Source: an uncultured Pseudomonadota bacterium
GTDB lineage: Bacteria; Myxococcota_A; UBA796; CAJQPC01
Assembly: GCA_913060515.1 (NCBI GenBank)
Contig: CAJXRZ010000041.1
Span: 1 to 54,816, forward strand
Direction: 5' to 3'
DNA: 54,816 nt
In this document: piece after piece, positions 17,189 to 25,735 of the stretch
Layout: every line of letters begins with the position of its first letter
Position numbering within the stretch: position 1 is the first letter of the stretch
Notes under the pieces: model-generated
The model's database searches: none
What the model was told of the DNA's origin: nothing
What the model saw: only the letters and a program-made list of their open reading frames with translations
Made by a program: the position numbers and the translations under genes

Positions 17189-17216
17189 CTCCGAGAGGCC
17201 CGTGAGCCTATCGGAG
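17189..17216 (-). promoter_or_regulatory. Inverted repeat covering the maeB ribosome binding site
   Basis: On the minus strand, CTCCGATAGGC and GCCTCTCGGAG pair at 10 of 11 positions around the loop TCACGG. The GGAG at the end of the second arm is the only good Shine-Dalgarno sequence for maeB and lies 5 bases before its ATG (GGAG-TTTTC-ATG). Folded RNA would hide the ribosome binding site. The same dyad could instead be an operator in the short divergent gap. Confidence 0.55.
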
Positions 17217-17250
17217 CCCACCCCAGAGTCAAGGCAGCCCGGAGAGTGGA

Positions 17251-17646
17251 TTGGGAGAGCGCACACAGCGTCTTGAGAAGCTGCTCATCCTGGAGATCCG
17301 TCGGGTCACAGAAGAGCTGGATCTACGCCGGGACTTGCTCATCCGTGTCTGGGGAGAACAGCGCGCCCGCGCCCCCTTTTTGGACACGGTCTTCACCCGC
17401 TGGAAGACCCTGCCCTTCACCGAGCTGTTGCGCCTAGAGCAGCGCCAAGTCGAGGCGTGCTCGGACTTTTACCGAGAACTGGACCGGATGCGCCTGTACT
17501 TGGAGACCACCCAGGACATGCCCCGTGCGCTGGCCTTGGCCTACGACGGTCACTTGGCCCGCCTCGAGCAGCTCTCCTATGGGGCCATCGGCGCCTTGGA
17601 AGGCGGCCCGGTAGAGATGCACTTGGACCTGGACTTTGAGGAGTAG
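17251..17646 (+). CDS. Helical protein of unknown function
   Basis: The product is 131 residues, almost entirely helical and rich in Leu, Arg and Glu (LEKLLILEIRRVTEELDLRR, EACSDFYRELDRMRLYLET), which suggests a coiled coil or four-helix bundle. There is no signal peptide. The TTG start at 17251 has GGAG about 7 bases upstream. It diverges from maeB and converges with the MetE-like gene. I recognise no family. Confidence 0.65.
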   Translation: MGERTQRLEKLLILEIRRVTEELDLRRDLLIRVWGEQRARAPFLDTVFTRWKTLPFTELLRLEQRQVEACSDFYRELDRMRLYLETTQDMPRALALAYDGHLARLEQLSYGAIGALEGGPVEMHLDLDFEE

Positions 17647-17668
17647 CGTGGCCTGAGCAGCGTCGCCT

Positions 17669-18379
17669 CTATGCCTCCGCCAGGGCAGCCACCTGGGCCA
17701 TCACAGACCTCGCTTGGGCCGGGTCTCGCAACGCCAAGCCGCAGGCCGGGGTCACCCAGCCAGAGCCCACAGCCCCAGTGTGTTGACCATCGGTGCTCAC
17801 AGCCCCCCAGAGCACCTGCCCCTCAAAGCCCCCGCCCTGCTCGTAGTCGTGCATGTAGCGCACCGAGTCGAAGCTCAACAGGTCCATCTCCAAGGCACGC
17901 AGGACCCCCATGGGCGGGCTGCCGCAGGTGTGAATCCCCACCTTCCAATCCGGCGCTCGAAGGGCCGCGATGAGCTGCTTGAGGGGTCCCGGGTCCTCTC
18001 CCAACATGGGCTCATCCAGGAGCAGAAGACCGGGACCGGCCACCTGAGACCGCCACAGACGGGCGGTCTTGAAGATGCGCTCTGACAAGGCCTCCATGTG
18101 CTCAGGAGCGTCCTTCTCTGGAGAACAGAGCGAGAGGGTGAGCGGACCACAGAGCTGAAGCTTCACGCCGTGTGCCTCAGAACTCTGCAGGCGCTTCACA
18201 AATCCCAAAGGCAGCCCTTCCACCGGCGAGGCCAGGCTGCCGCTGCCCAAGCCCCGCTCCACCATTCCTGCACCCAGCTCTGGCAGATGGGGCCACTGGG
18301 GGCAGGTCTCAAACACAAAGTCCAGAGCCGTCTCCAGCTCCGTGAAAGGCAGCGAGCCAACCCCTGTCACGGCCCTCAT
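17669..18379 (-). CDS. Short MetE-like (UROD/MetE-fold) protein
   Basis: The product is 236 residues with the fold signature of the cobalamin-independent methionine synthase C-terminal barrel: TGVGSLPF at the N terminus, LQLCGPLTLSL, and the metal-site pattern H150-x-C152 (GIHTCGS) with a later C213 (TPACGLAL). These parallel the zinc ligands of MetE. It is much shorter than MetE (about 750) and than archaeal core-MetE (about 310-340), so the exact reaction is uncertain. Its ATG overlaps the upstream gene stop in an ATGA. Confidence 0.75.
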   Translation of the reverse strand: MRAVTGVGSLPFTELETALDFVFETCPQWPHLPELGAGMVERGLGSGSLASPVEGLPLGFVKRLQSSEAHGVKLQLCGPLTLSLCSPEKDAPEHMEALSERIFKTARLWRSQVAGPGLLLLDEPMLGEDPGPLKQLIAALRAPDWKVGIHTCGSPPMGVLRALEMDLLSFDSVRYMHDYEQGGGFEGQVLWGAVSTDGQHTGAVGSGWVTPACGLALRDPAQARSVMAQVAALAEA

Positions 18380-20142
18380 TCCGGCCTCCGAAGCGCCATA
18401 CCCAGGCTCAAAAGCAGGCCCATAGCACCCAAACCCAAGCCCCAACCCCAAGTCCACAGGCGGTACTCAAAGACCACCTCCTCGGCGCCCGTGGGCAGCA
18501 TCACCCCGCGGAACAGACCGCCCACCTGCAAGATCTCGGCGTCCTGACCATCCACCTGAACCTGCCACTGGGGCTCCCAGCGGTCCGCCACGACCAAGAT
18601 CCCGCTCGCGGTGCCGGCGGGAATGGCGATGCGCAGCTCTGCCCCAGAGTCGTCGATCTCCAGGGGCGTGATCACCCCTTCGGTGGGCAAGCGGCGCTCC
18701 AAGTCCTGAACGGCCGGCGCCTCTCGAAAGGCGTAGCCGGTGCGCAGGAAGTCCAAGGCCTCTCGCTCGTTGGCCGCCGAGCGCGCGCCGGGCGTCACCC
18801 AAGCACGTGGCCCACCATCCAAGGCGTAGACCGAGAGCGCCGGAGCATCCCCGGTGGGCCCCACGGGCGCCAAGCCAAAGAGCGCCCCTTGGGCCACGAC
18901 GCTGTTGGCCCCGGCGAACTCCAAGACCTTGCGGTTCTGGGCGTTGATGCTGCCAACCCACAAGGGCGAGTGCGCATCTGGGTCCAGCATCGCCCCAAAG
19001 CGTTGGGCCTGGAGCGTGGGCCAAAGCGGGGCGCCCCGCAGCTCAGCGTGCATCAATGGCACCGCTTCGAGTCCCAGGGTGCGGCCCGCCGGCATGGCCT
19101 CCAGCTCGAGCGTCGTCGGCTCACCAAGGGCACGCAGCGGCCCGCAGCACAGCACCCCGAAGAACAACGCGGCGGCCCCAACGCCCGCCTGACCACGCTC
19201 CGGCACCCAGTGGTGGACCGCAAAACCACAAGCCACAGCCAGCATCCAGAGCGCCAGTGGCATCAGCGCACCCAGGACATGGCCTGCCCCCAAGAGCAGC
19301 GGCACCACGGCCAGCCCGAGCGCCAGCGCGCCCCCGCCAAGCCAGCGTCTGCCGGTCCCCGAGGGCCAGGCCAAGGCAGCACCAAGGGCCAGGACAATGC
19401 CCCCCAATCCATAGAGACCCGCGGGCCAGACCTGAGTGACCACCCCCTCTCCAGACACCCACGCCGCCAATGCCGGCAGAGTCAGCGGCGCCGAGAGCAA
19501 GACCCCACCAAGGATGGAGAGCAGGATGCCGGCCTTGGCTCCCCGCCGCAGCCAATAGGCCACGAGCATCGCCAGGGTCCAGGCCCCCAAGACCAGGTCG
19601 CCTCCGCAGAGTGCAGCGGCCAACACCAGGGAGAGCCAGGGTCCGCCACGCTTCCAGCCGCGCTCCAAGGCAAAGAGACACCAAGGCAACAGCCAGAAGG
19701 TGGCCGCCGTGCCGTCGATCAGGCCCAGATGAAGCCCCGGATTGGCTTGCGCCAGAACCGCCGCCACCAGAGCTGCGCCGGGTGCCACACCGCTACAGCG
19801 TCCCCAGAGCAAGGTCCCCAGTCCCGCAAGCGCAGTGAACAACCAGGCGCTGGCGCCGCGGGCGAGGGTGACCCCCAAGAGCCACGTCAGCCAAGACTGG
19901 GGAGAGCCCAGGGCCGAGCGGGGGTCCTCCACAACAGGCACCCCAGCCAGATGGGCGCTGCTCCAGAGCGGCGCTTGACCGCTCAAGACCTGGGAGACCG
20001 TCTCGGCGCGTAGGAACTCGGCGTAGCCCGATTCCCACGGGTGAAGCAGCGGAAGCTGACCCGAGAGCAGCCCGGGATAGAACGCCAGGGGCGTGAGCAA
20101 GAGCAGCGCCATCAGCGCCGCCCATCGCGCCTTTTCAGTCAC
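18376..20142 (-). CDS. YfhO-like integral membrane protein
   Basis: The product is a 588-residue polytopic membrane protein with about 11-13 hydrophobic helices and a C-terminal periplasmic domain (about 480-560) ending in one more membrane helix. The N-terminal loop (about 35-70, LHPWESGYAEFLRAETVSQVL) and the C-terminal DRWEPQWQVQVDG...FRGVMLPTG...VVFEYR match the YfhO/GT-C-type family, in which related proteins flip or add sugars in envelope glycosylation. Very Ala/Leu/Gly-rich. It overlaps the thioesterase gene upstream by 8 bases and the MetE-like gene downstream by 4. Confidence 0.75.
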   Translation of the reverse strand: MTEKARWAALMALLLLTPLAFYPGLLSGQLPLLHPWESGYAEFLRAETVSQVLSGQAPLWSSAHLAGVPVVEDPRSALGSPQSWLTWLLGVTLARGASAWLFTALAGLGTLLWGRCSGVAPGAALVAAVLAQANPGLHLGLIDGTAATFWLLPWCLFALERGWKRGGPWLSLVLAAALCGGDLVLGAWTLAMLVAYWLRRGAKAGILLSILGGVLLSAPLTLPALAAWVSGEGVVTQVWPAGLYGLGGIVLALGAALAWPSGTGRRWLGGGALALGLAVVPLLLGAGHVLGALMPLALWMLAVACGFAVHHWVPERGQAGVGAAALFFGVLCCGPLRALGEPTTLELEAMPAGRTLGLEAVPLMHAELRGAPLWPTLQAQRFGAMLDPDAHSPLWVGSINAQNRKVLEFAGANSVVAQGALFGLAPVGPTGDAPALSVYALDGGPRAWVTPGARSAANEREALDFLRTGYAFREAPAVQDLERRLPTEGVITPLEIDDSGAELRIAIPAGTASGILVVADRWEPQWQVQVDGQDAEILQVGGLFRGVMLPTGAEEVVFEYRLWTWGWGLGLGAMGLLLSLGMALRRPE

Positions 20143-20560
20143 CCGCGACTGGCAAATACGGTGCCAGCTTTTCTAGGAAGGCCGGGCTCCAAGGACGCTT
20201 TCGTCGGGTGTCCGGATCCACGCACACCACCACCCGTCGGCCAGACCCCAGCAACCTGTCCTCGTCCATGGGGCGCATCTCAAACCTGAACACGAGCGAG
20301 GTCACCCCGACCCGCTGAACATAGACCCGCACCCTGATCTCCCCCACCCCTTCGAAGGGCGAGAGGTACTCAACCTGGTTCTCTCGAACCAAGTGAAACT
20401 GGTCCGGGTGCTTCTCGTCGCCAAAGCCGGCAAAGCCCAGCTTCTTCCAAAACTCACCAACGCAGCGCTCCATAAAGAGCAGGTAACGGGCGTTGTGCAG
20501 GACTCCGAAGAGGTCCAGGTCATCGAAGTAGACGTCGAAAACCGATTCGTGGAAGCGCAT
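20135..20560 (-). CDS. Hotdog-fold acyl-CoA thioesterase, YbgC/4HBT type
   Basis: The product is 141 residues and a single hotdog domain that hydrolyses acyl-CoA thioesters. The characteristic N-terminal segment is VYFDDLDLFGVLHNARYLLFMER, with the catalytic-type Asp (FDDLDLFG) and Asn (HNARY) positions of the 4-hydroxybenzoyl-CoA thioesterase/YbgC group. It is the first gene of a three-gene leftward set with the YfhO-like and MetE-like genes. The substrate is unknown. Confidence 0.85.
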   Translation of the reverse strand: MRFHESVFDVYFDDLDLFGVLHNARYLLFMERCVGEFWKKLGFAGFGDEKHPDQFHLVRENQVEYLSPFEGVGEIRVRVYVQRVGVTSLVFRFEMRPMDEDRLLGSGRRVVVCVDPDTRRKRPWSPAFLEKLAPYLPVAGD

Positions 20561-20591
20561 CCACTCTGTCTAACACCCCTGAGTCCCCAAC

Positions 20592-20864
20592 TCAGTTCAC
20601 CCAAGTGCTCTGGGGTGCCCGTTGCGCAGCCTCGCTGAGTAGGAGCTGCAGATCGCGCCAGGAGTCCTGCCAATACTGCTCGCACTGCTGAACAGCGGCC
20701 CATGCCAGTGGCGTGTCCCAGTCCACCGCACGCTCGGCCGCAAGACGGGCCTGCTGCTTGGCGAAAGTGGTCTGCCCGTTCAGGTAAACCAACAAGCGCG
20801 TCACTTCCTCCGAGCTGAGCTCGTGCAGGAACAGCGCCAGATCTGGGTCTCTGTCCTGTGCCAT
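20592..20864 (-). CDS. Small acidic helical protein
   Basis: The product is 90 residues, predicted all-helical (LALFLHELSSEEVTRLLVYL, FAKQQARLAAERAVDW), with no signal peptide or membrane helix. I recognise no family. It begins 91 bases after the aconitase-family stop and ends 32 bases before the thioesterase start. An imperfect inverted repeat (20887-20895 with 20919-20927) precedes it. Confidence 0.55.
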   Translation of the reverse strand: MAQDRDPDLALFLHELSSEEVTRLLVYLNGQTTFAKQQARLAAERAVDWDTPLAWAAVQQCEQYWQDSWRDLQLLLSEAAQRAPQSTWVN

Positions 20865-20955
20865 GTCCAGATGCTACGGGACAAGCGGTGTAAGAGACGA
20901 GGCTTTTGTTTCACCCGATCTTACGCCCTGTTTCTAGAGGCTCGCCAACCCAGGC

Positions 20956-22884
20956 TTAGAGCGCCCTTGGGTCGGTCAGCTTTCCAGTCACTGCGCTGGC
21001 GGCCGCGACCGCTGGACTGACCAGGTACACGGGGCCAGGAGCGCCCATTCGACGGGCAAAGTTCCGGTTCGTCGTGCTCGCGGTCGTCTCGCCCTCGTAA
21101 GGGATTCCAGGGCCGTTTCCGATGCAGGAGCCACAACCTGGCGCACTCACAACAGCGCCCAGTGCCTCAAAGAGCGCCAGCAGGCCCTCCTCTCCGGCGG
21201 CCTTGGCCACGTCCGCGCTCGATGGGGTCACGGTCAAGCGCACCCCTTCTGCCAAGGTGCGTCCGCGGAGCACGTCGGCTGCAGCGCGCAGGTCGGCCAG
21301 AGAGCCACCGGTGCAGCTGGCGATGACCACGTTGTGGATGGCCACCTGGGTGTTGTCGGCCAGAGGCGCCCGGTTTCGGCTGTCCCCGGGGGTGGCGACG
21401 GTCAGGGGGACCTCGTCCAGGTCAATGCGGATGGTGCGCGCATACTCAGCGCCCTCGTCGGCGTGCACAAAACTCGCCTTGACCTGCTCTGGGGTCAGAC
21501 CACGGCGGGCCACCAAGAAGTCCACCAGAGGCTTGCAGGGCGCAACAACGCCGGTCATCAAGCCGCCTTCGACGGTCATGTTGGTCAGCACGGAGAGCTC
21601 GTCCACGTTCCACTGGTCCAAGCCTGGACCGGCAAACTCCACCACGCAGGTGTCCGTGGGTCCGGTGCGCCAGTGCTCCTCACGGAAGTAGGGGTCACCG
21701 ATGATGTGCAGGATCAAGTCCTTGGGAGAGAGCACGCCCTTGGCATCGCCGTGGACTTCGACCCGAACCACCTTGGGCACCGTCACAGGAATCAGACCGG
21801 TGCGAAGCGCAAAGGCCATCGCGGTGCTGCCGACCCCAAAGGCCATGGCGTTCATCACGCCGGCCGTAGGGCTGTGGGAGTCCGTGAGAACGATCACATC
21901 GCCGGGCATGGCGTAGTCCTCGACCACGAGGCGGTGACAGACACCCGGTGGGTAGGGGCGACCGGGCCCGTGCAGGCGGATTCCAAAGCGCTCGCTGGCC
22001 TGGACCATCTCTTCCGTGAGCTTCATCGCAGGACCCAAGCGGGCTTTCTTCACGTTGTCCGGAACCGAGGGCTGGTCGATGAGCACGAAGTGGTCCTCGA
22101 AGGCCGCCACAAGCTCAGGGGCGTGCATGGGCGCCTGGCCCCACTCCTTCTCGTACAGGTCCATGACCATGCCGGCGGTGTACTCGTGCATGCCCCGGAA
22201 GGCCGCGCGACAGAGCACCTGGTCGCCGGGAGAGACCGCCTGGATCCCGTCTTCGGTGGCAGCAGCACCACCCCAGACCTTCGCCGCGATGATCTTCTCG
22301 ACCATGTTCAAGGCCCGCGCAGCCGGCTGGGTCTCGTAGGTGGGCTCGATCTCGCCGGCCAAGAGCTGGCTGCCGTAGCGCATCAGGCCGCCGGCTTGGG
22401 AGACCTTCTTAAAGAACGGGGGCAGCTCCTCAGCCAGGGCCGCCGTGTCCAGATCCTCGCCCTGCTCCAGGCGGGTGAGAACCCCCCGATCGGTGCTGAA
22501 GGGCAGGCCCAGGTACACCATGTTCTCTTGAAAGATGCGCTGGAAAGAGTCGGCGACGACCAGCTCTACGCCCGCCCCTTGATGGGCCACCACAGCGTGC
22601 TCACGGGAGGAGCCGCTGCCATACGCTTGGCCGCCCACAATCACCTGGGTTCCGAAGCTGCGCACCGAGTCGAGCTCGACGACCTCGCGGAAGTTCACCA
22701 GGAACCAGGGTCCCAGGATCTCTGGCGTGTAGCCCAAGGTACAGGCGCGCCCGGAGATCATCGCGTCCGTGTTGACAGCGAAGTGGTACGCCGCTCCATC
22801 GACCTGAGGGCTCTGCCCGTCCAGCTGCGCCTTGAGGAGGCTGGGGTCGGTGCTCAAGTGAAGGATCTTGCCGGTGAGCTTCAT
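20956..22884 (-). CDS. Aconitase-family hydratase with N-terminal swivel domain
   Basis: The product is 642 residues and a member of the aconitase/isopropylmalate isomerase superfamily. The swivel (LeuD-like) domain comes first, with YGSGSSREHA at 88-97. The catalytic three-domain (LeuC-like) part follows, with TDSHS at 334-338 and the three 4Fe-4S cysteines C524 (SCTGG) and C584/C587 (GCGSCIG), plus the substrate-arginine NRNFARRMG. Swivel-first order is that of AcnB, but the AcnB HEAT domain is absent. Whether it acts on citrate, methylcitrate or another acid is open. ATG 22884 has AGGAGAG upstream. The reading frame extends further without support. Confidence 0.88.
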   Translation of the reverse strand: MKLTGKILHLSTDPSLLKAQLDGQSPQVDGAAYHFAVNTDAMISGRACTLGYTPEILGPWFLVNFREVVELDSVRSFGTQVIVGGQAYGSGSSREHAVVAHQGAGVELVVADSFQRIFQENMVYLGLPFSTDRGVLTRLEQGEDLDTAALAEELPPFFKKVSQAGGLMRYGSQLLAGEIEPTYETQPAARALNMVEKIIAAKVWGGAAATEDGIQAVSPGDQVLCRAAFRGMHEYTAGMVMDLYEKEWGQAPMHAPELVAAFEDHFVLIDQPSVPDNVKKARLGPAMKLTEEMVQASERFGIRLHGPGRPYPPGVCHRLVVEDYAMPGDVIVLTDSHSPTAGVMNAMAFGVGSTAMAFALRTGLIPVTVPKVVRVEVHGDAKGVLSPKDLILHIIGDPYFREEHWRTGPTDTCVVEFAGPGLDQWNVDELSVLTNMTVEGGLMTGVVAPCKPLVDFLVARRGLTPEQVKASFVHADEGAEYARTIRIDLDEVPLTVATPGDSRNRAPLADNTQVAIHNVVIASCTGGSLADLRAAADVLRGRTLAEGVRLTVTPSSADVAKAAGEEGLLALFEALGAVVSAPGCGSCIGNGPGIPYEGETTASTTNRNFARRMGAPGPVYLVSPAVAAASAVTGKLTDPRAL

Positions 22885-22907
22885 GGGGTCCTCTCCTGCT
22901 CGCCCTC

Positions 22908-22935
22908 TTAACGCCCCGTCGGTTAGAGCCCCGTC
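22908..22935 (+). repeat. Tandem 13-base repeat in a divergent leader
   Basis: TTA-N2-GCCCCGTC occurs at 22908-22920 and again at 22923-22935, a 15-base period. The second copy ends directly at the ATG of the MopE-like gene, where no ribosome binding site is seen. It may be a regulator half-site pair or a simple duplication. Confidence 0.45.
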
Positions 22936-23763
22936 ATGTTCTGGCTCATTGCATGTCTGACCCCACTGCCCATCCTCCCTGGTACGGGTGACTGTGCCCA
23001 ATACGCGGACGCAGACGACGACGGTTTTGGCGACCCTCTGCGCTGCCTGCCCCCAGATGCCTCCACCGGCGTGGACAACGGGGACGACTGCAATGACCAA
23101 GATGCCTTCGTGTACCCAGGCGCGCAGGAGATCTGCGATGGCTTGGACCAAGACTGCGACAAGATCCCCGACAACAGCGCCGTCGACGCTCAAGAGCTCT
23201 GGGTGGACGGCGACAGCGACGGTTTTGGAGACCCCAACCGCAAAGAGAAGATCTGCCCGATGGACGGCTGGGTAGACAACAACGGGGACTGCAATGACGG
23301 CGACGGGGAGATCTACCCCAACGCCCCTGAGCTCTGCGACGACGCCGACCGAAACTGCGACGGGGACCCCTACGACAACCCCGACGACGGGCAGCTCTTC
23401 TACTTCGACAAGGACGGCGACGGATACGGCCGCAAGCAGGACTTCACGGAAGAGCTCTGTTTCGCTCCCTCCGGCTATGTGGCCAGCCCGGACGACTGCG
23501 ACGACGACGATTTCGACGTAAACCCGGCTCAGACCTACTTCTTCGAGTACGCCAGCGTCAACGGCCTCTGGGACTACAACTGCGATGGCAGCGATGAGAA
23601 GGGCTACCCTCTCGACCCAGTGTGCGACGCCGACGACAACCTGGTGATCGACGGTTTCGTCTTCGGCCCTCCCAACTGCGGGAACGAGGCCCTCTTCGCC
23701 GACTACTGTTTCTTTGGCAGCGCTCTGGGTGGCTTTGACTACCGCGCCCAGCCCTGCCGATAA
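22936..23763 (+). CDS. Secreted MopE-like Asp-rich repeat protein
   Basis: The product is 275 residues with a short signal peptide (MFWLIACLTPLPILPG). The mature part repeats the pattern DxDxDGFGDP, GDDCNDQD-x3-YPGAxEICDG-x2-DCD (about residues 24-65, 88-125 and 135-185), with many Asp and paired Cys. Such MopE-type repeats are common in Myxococcota and relatives and are thought to bind calcium or other metals at the cell surface. No enzymatic domain is seen. It diverges from the aconitase-family gene. Confidence 0.85.
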   Translation: MFWLIACLTPLPILPGTGDCAQYADADDDGFGDPLRCLPPDASTGVDNGDDCNDQDAFVYPGAQEICDGLDQDCDKIPDNSAVDAQELWVDGDSDGFGDPNRKEKICPMDGWVDNNGDCNDGDGEIYPNAPELCDDADRNCDGDPYDNPDDGQLFYFDKDGDGYGRKQDFTEELCFAPSGYVASPDDCDDDDFDVNPAQTYFFEYASVNGLWDYNCDGSDEKGYPLDPVCDADDNLVIDGFVFGPPNCGNEALFADYCFFGSALGGFDYRAQPCR

Positions 23764-23782
23764 CCCTCAGCCCTCGAGCAAC

Positions 23783-25279
23783 ATGACCCCCACCGCAGCC
23801 TGGACCGAGCTCCAGACCCGCTTGGCCGAGATCAACACCATCAGCCAGATCGCCAGCAACCTCTCCTGGGATCAGCAAGTCATGATGCCCACAGGTGGGG
23901 GAGCAGATCGGGGGAAGCAGCTCTCGATGCTCTCGGGCATGAGCCACGCACGCTGGAATGAGCCGGGTCTAGCAGAAGCCCTCGACGCTCTGTCCGGGAA
24001 CGAGGCCAGTGATCTGCAGCGGGCCGCCGTGCGCAACACCAAGCGCCAGCACAAGCGCTCCACCGCCATGCCAAAGGAGCTGGTCCAGGCCATGTCCGAG
24101 GCACGCAGCGCGGCCTTCCCAGCCTGGGCTGCGGCCAAGGAGTCCCAGGACTACCCCGGCTTTGTGCCCCACTTGGAGAAGCTGGTCGCCCTGACCCGCG
24201 AGGAAGTGGCCGTGCTCCAGGAGCCCGGTCAGGACCCCTACGATGTGTTGCTCGAGCCCTACGACCCCGGCTCCACCAGCGCCAGCCTGGACCCCATGTT
24301 CGAACGCCTGGGCACCGAGCTCTCCAGCTTCCTTCAGGCCATCCAAGGCAAGCCTGCCCCCGGTGAGCGCCCCAAGGGCCCCTTCGCCATCGCGCCACAG
24401 CAGGCCCTGCACGAGTCTCTGGTGCCCGCCCTGGGCTACGACATGGAGCGCGGCCGCTTGGACGAGAGCGAGCATCCCTTCACCATCGGCATGGGCTACG
24501 GCGACACCCGGATCACCACCCACTACTACGAGAACGACCTGCTCCCCGGCCTGGGTGGCACCATCCACGAGACCGGCCACGGCCTCTACGAGCAAGGCCT
24601 GCCCAAGGAGCTGCGCGGCACCGGCGCTGGGCAAGCTGCGGGCATGGGCCTGCACGAGAGCCAGTCCCGCTTCTGGGAGAACTTCATCGGGCGCAGCCGG
24701 CAGTTCTCTGAGTGGCTGGCCCCGCAGATCAACGCGCACATGGGGACCTCGCTGACGGGACCCGGTCTCTACGCGGCCTCCAACGGCGTAAAGCCCAGCT
24801 TGATCCGGATCTTCGCTGACGAGGTCACCTACAACCTCCACATCGTCATCCGCTACCAGTTGGAGCGCCAGCTCTTCAGCGGCCAGATCGAGGTCTCCCA
24901 TCTGGACCAGGCCTGGGCCGATGCTTACGAGCAGAAGCTGGGTGTTCGTCCGGCACACGTGGGCGAAGGCGTCTTGCAGGACGTGCACTGGCCCCAGGCC
25001 TACTACGGCTACTTCCCCAGCTACACCCTGGGCAACCTCTACGCCTCCAGCCTGGTCAAGGCTCTGGAGAAGGCCCGTCCACAGATGTGGGCAGAGGTAC
25101 AGAAGGGCGAGTTCGCCGGCATCCTGAGCTGGCTGCGCGAGAACGTGCACCAGAAGGCCCACCTGATGGACGCCCCGGACATCGTGAACGCCGCATGCGG
25201 CGGTCAGCAGGACCACGTGGCCGACTTTGTGGACCACATCTGGGCCCGTCACGGCGCGCTCTACGGTGTGTCTCGCTGA
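23783..25279 (+). CDS. Carboxypeptidase Taq (M32 metallopeptidase)
   Basis: The product is a 498-residue cytoplasmic metallocarboxypeptidase that removes C-terminal residues from peptides, usually not before proline. The zinc site is HETGH at 262-266, followed by the family motif GLHESQSRFWEN. The C-terminal part (PQAYYGYFPSYTLGNLYA) is also typical. Length matches the family (about 500). ATG 23783 is chosen because the family N terminus begins there. An in-frame upstream ATG lies inside the preceding gene. Confidence 0.93.
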   Translation: MTPTAAWTELQTRLAEINTISQIASNLSWDQQVMMPTGGGADRGKQLSMLSGMSHARWNEPGLAEALDALSGNEASDLQRAAVRNTKRQHKRSTAMPKELVQAMSEARSAAFPAWAAAKESQDYPGFVPHLEKLVALTREEVAVLQEPGQDPYDVLLEPYDPGSTSASLDPMFERLGTELSSFLQAIQGKPAPGERPKGPFAIAPQQALHESLVPALGYDMERGRLDESEHPFTIGMGYGDTRITTHYYENDLLPGLGGTIHETGHGLYEQGLPKELRGTGAGQAAGMGLHESQSRFWENFIGRSRQFSEWLAPQINAHMGTSLTGPGLYAASNGVKPSLIRIFADEVTYNLHIVIRYQLERQLFSGQIEVSHLDQAWADAYEQKLGVRPAHVGEGVLQDVHWPQAYYGYFPSYTLGNLYASSLVKALEKARPQMWAEVQKGEFAGILSWLRENVHQKAHLMDAPDIVNAACGGQQDHVADFVDHIWARHGALYGVSR

Positions 25280-25306
25280 GTTTTTCTTCGTGTTTTTCTG
25301 GGGGGC

Positions 25307-25333
25307 TGTCGAAAGGGCCAACCCTGGCCCGTC
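25307..25333 (+). promoter_or_regulatory. ECF42-type promoter upstream of the YCII gene
   Basis: TGTCGA at 25307-25312 and CGTC at 25330-25333 are 17 bases apart, 51 bases before the ATG of the YCII gene. This fits the ECF42 group promoter as I recall it (TGTCGA at -35, CG[AT]C at -10). The spacer holds a perfect 6-bp dyad GGGCCA-ACCC-TGGCCC. It would make the YCII-sigma operon autoregulated. Confidence 0.65.
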
Positions 25334-25384
25334 TGGGAAAGTGAGGCTGCCAGTCAGGCCGCCAAGATTCCAAAGAGGTTCCCC

Positions 25385-25735
25385 ATGAAAGTCATGATGC
25401 TCATCCAAGAGTCCGCTGAAGATTTCTCCGCCCGTGGCAGCGAGGGCCCCGCCGCCCAAGCCTACTGGCAGCTCTGGCAGGACTACTCCGCCGCGGTCAA
25501 CGACAAGGTCGTCGCGGGCAACATCTTGGACCACAGCGACAAGGCGGTCACCATCCGCTTTGAGGGTGGCGAGCGCCAAGTCCAGGACGGCCCCTACGCC
25601 GACTCCAAGGAGATCTTGGGCGGCTACATGATTTTCGAGGTCGAGACCATGGACGAGGCTCTGGAGCTGGCCAGCACCTGCCCCTGCCTGCCCAAGGGTG
25701 CCCTTGAGCTGCGCCCATTGGTTGAGATGAGCTGA
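25385..25735 (+). CDS. YCII (DGPF)-domain protein
   Basis: The product is 116 residues with the single-domain ferredoxin-like fold of the YCII/DGPF family (MKVMMLIQESAEDFSARG, the VQDGPYADSKEILGGYMIFEV segment and the LASTCPCLPKG turn). Proteins of this type are encoded next to ECF42 sigma factors, and the sigma gene here starts at the very next base. Their function is unsettled, with proposed enzyme or ligand-binding roles. AGAGG lies upstream of ATG 25385, and a candidate ECF promoter precedes it. Confidence 0.88.
   Translation: MKVMMLIQESAEDFSARGSEGPAAQAYWQLWQDYSAAVNDKVVAGNILDHSDKAVTIRFEGGERQVQDGPYADSKEILGGYMIFEVETMDEALELASTCPCLPKGALELRPLVEMS

Noticed and set aside
20887-20927. Inverted repeat GGTGTAAGA / TCTTACGCC as a terminator or operator
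   Set aside because: The 23-base loop, one mismatch and no T run make termination unlikely. There is not enough support to call an operator.
22885-23193. N-terminal extension of the aconitase-family frame
   Set aside because: It runs antisense through the MopE-like gene and has no family similarity. AGGAGAG before ATG 22884 and the conserved domain start support the shorter form.
25315-25330. Hairpin GGGCCA-ACCC-TGGCCC as a terminator of the carboxypeptidase gene
   Set aside because: No run of T follows, and it lies exactly within the spacer of the better-supported ECF42-type promoter.
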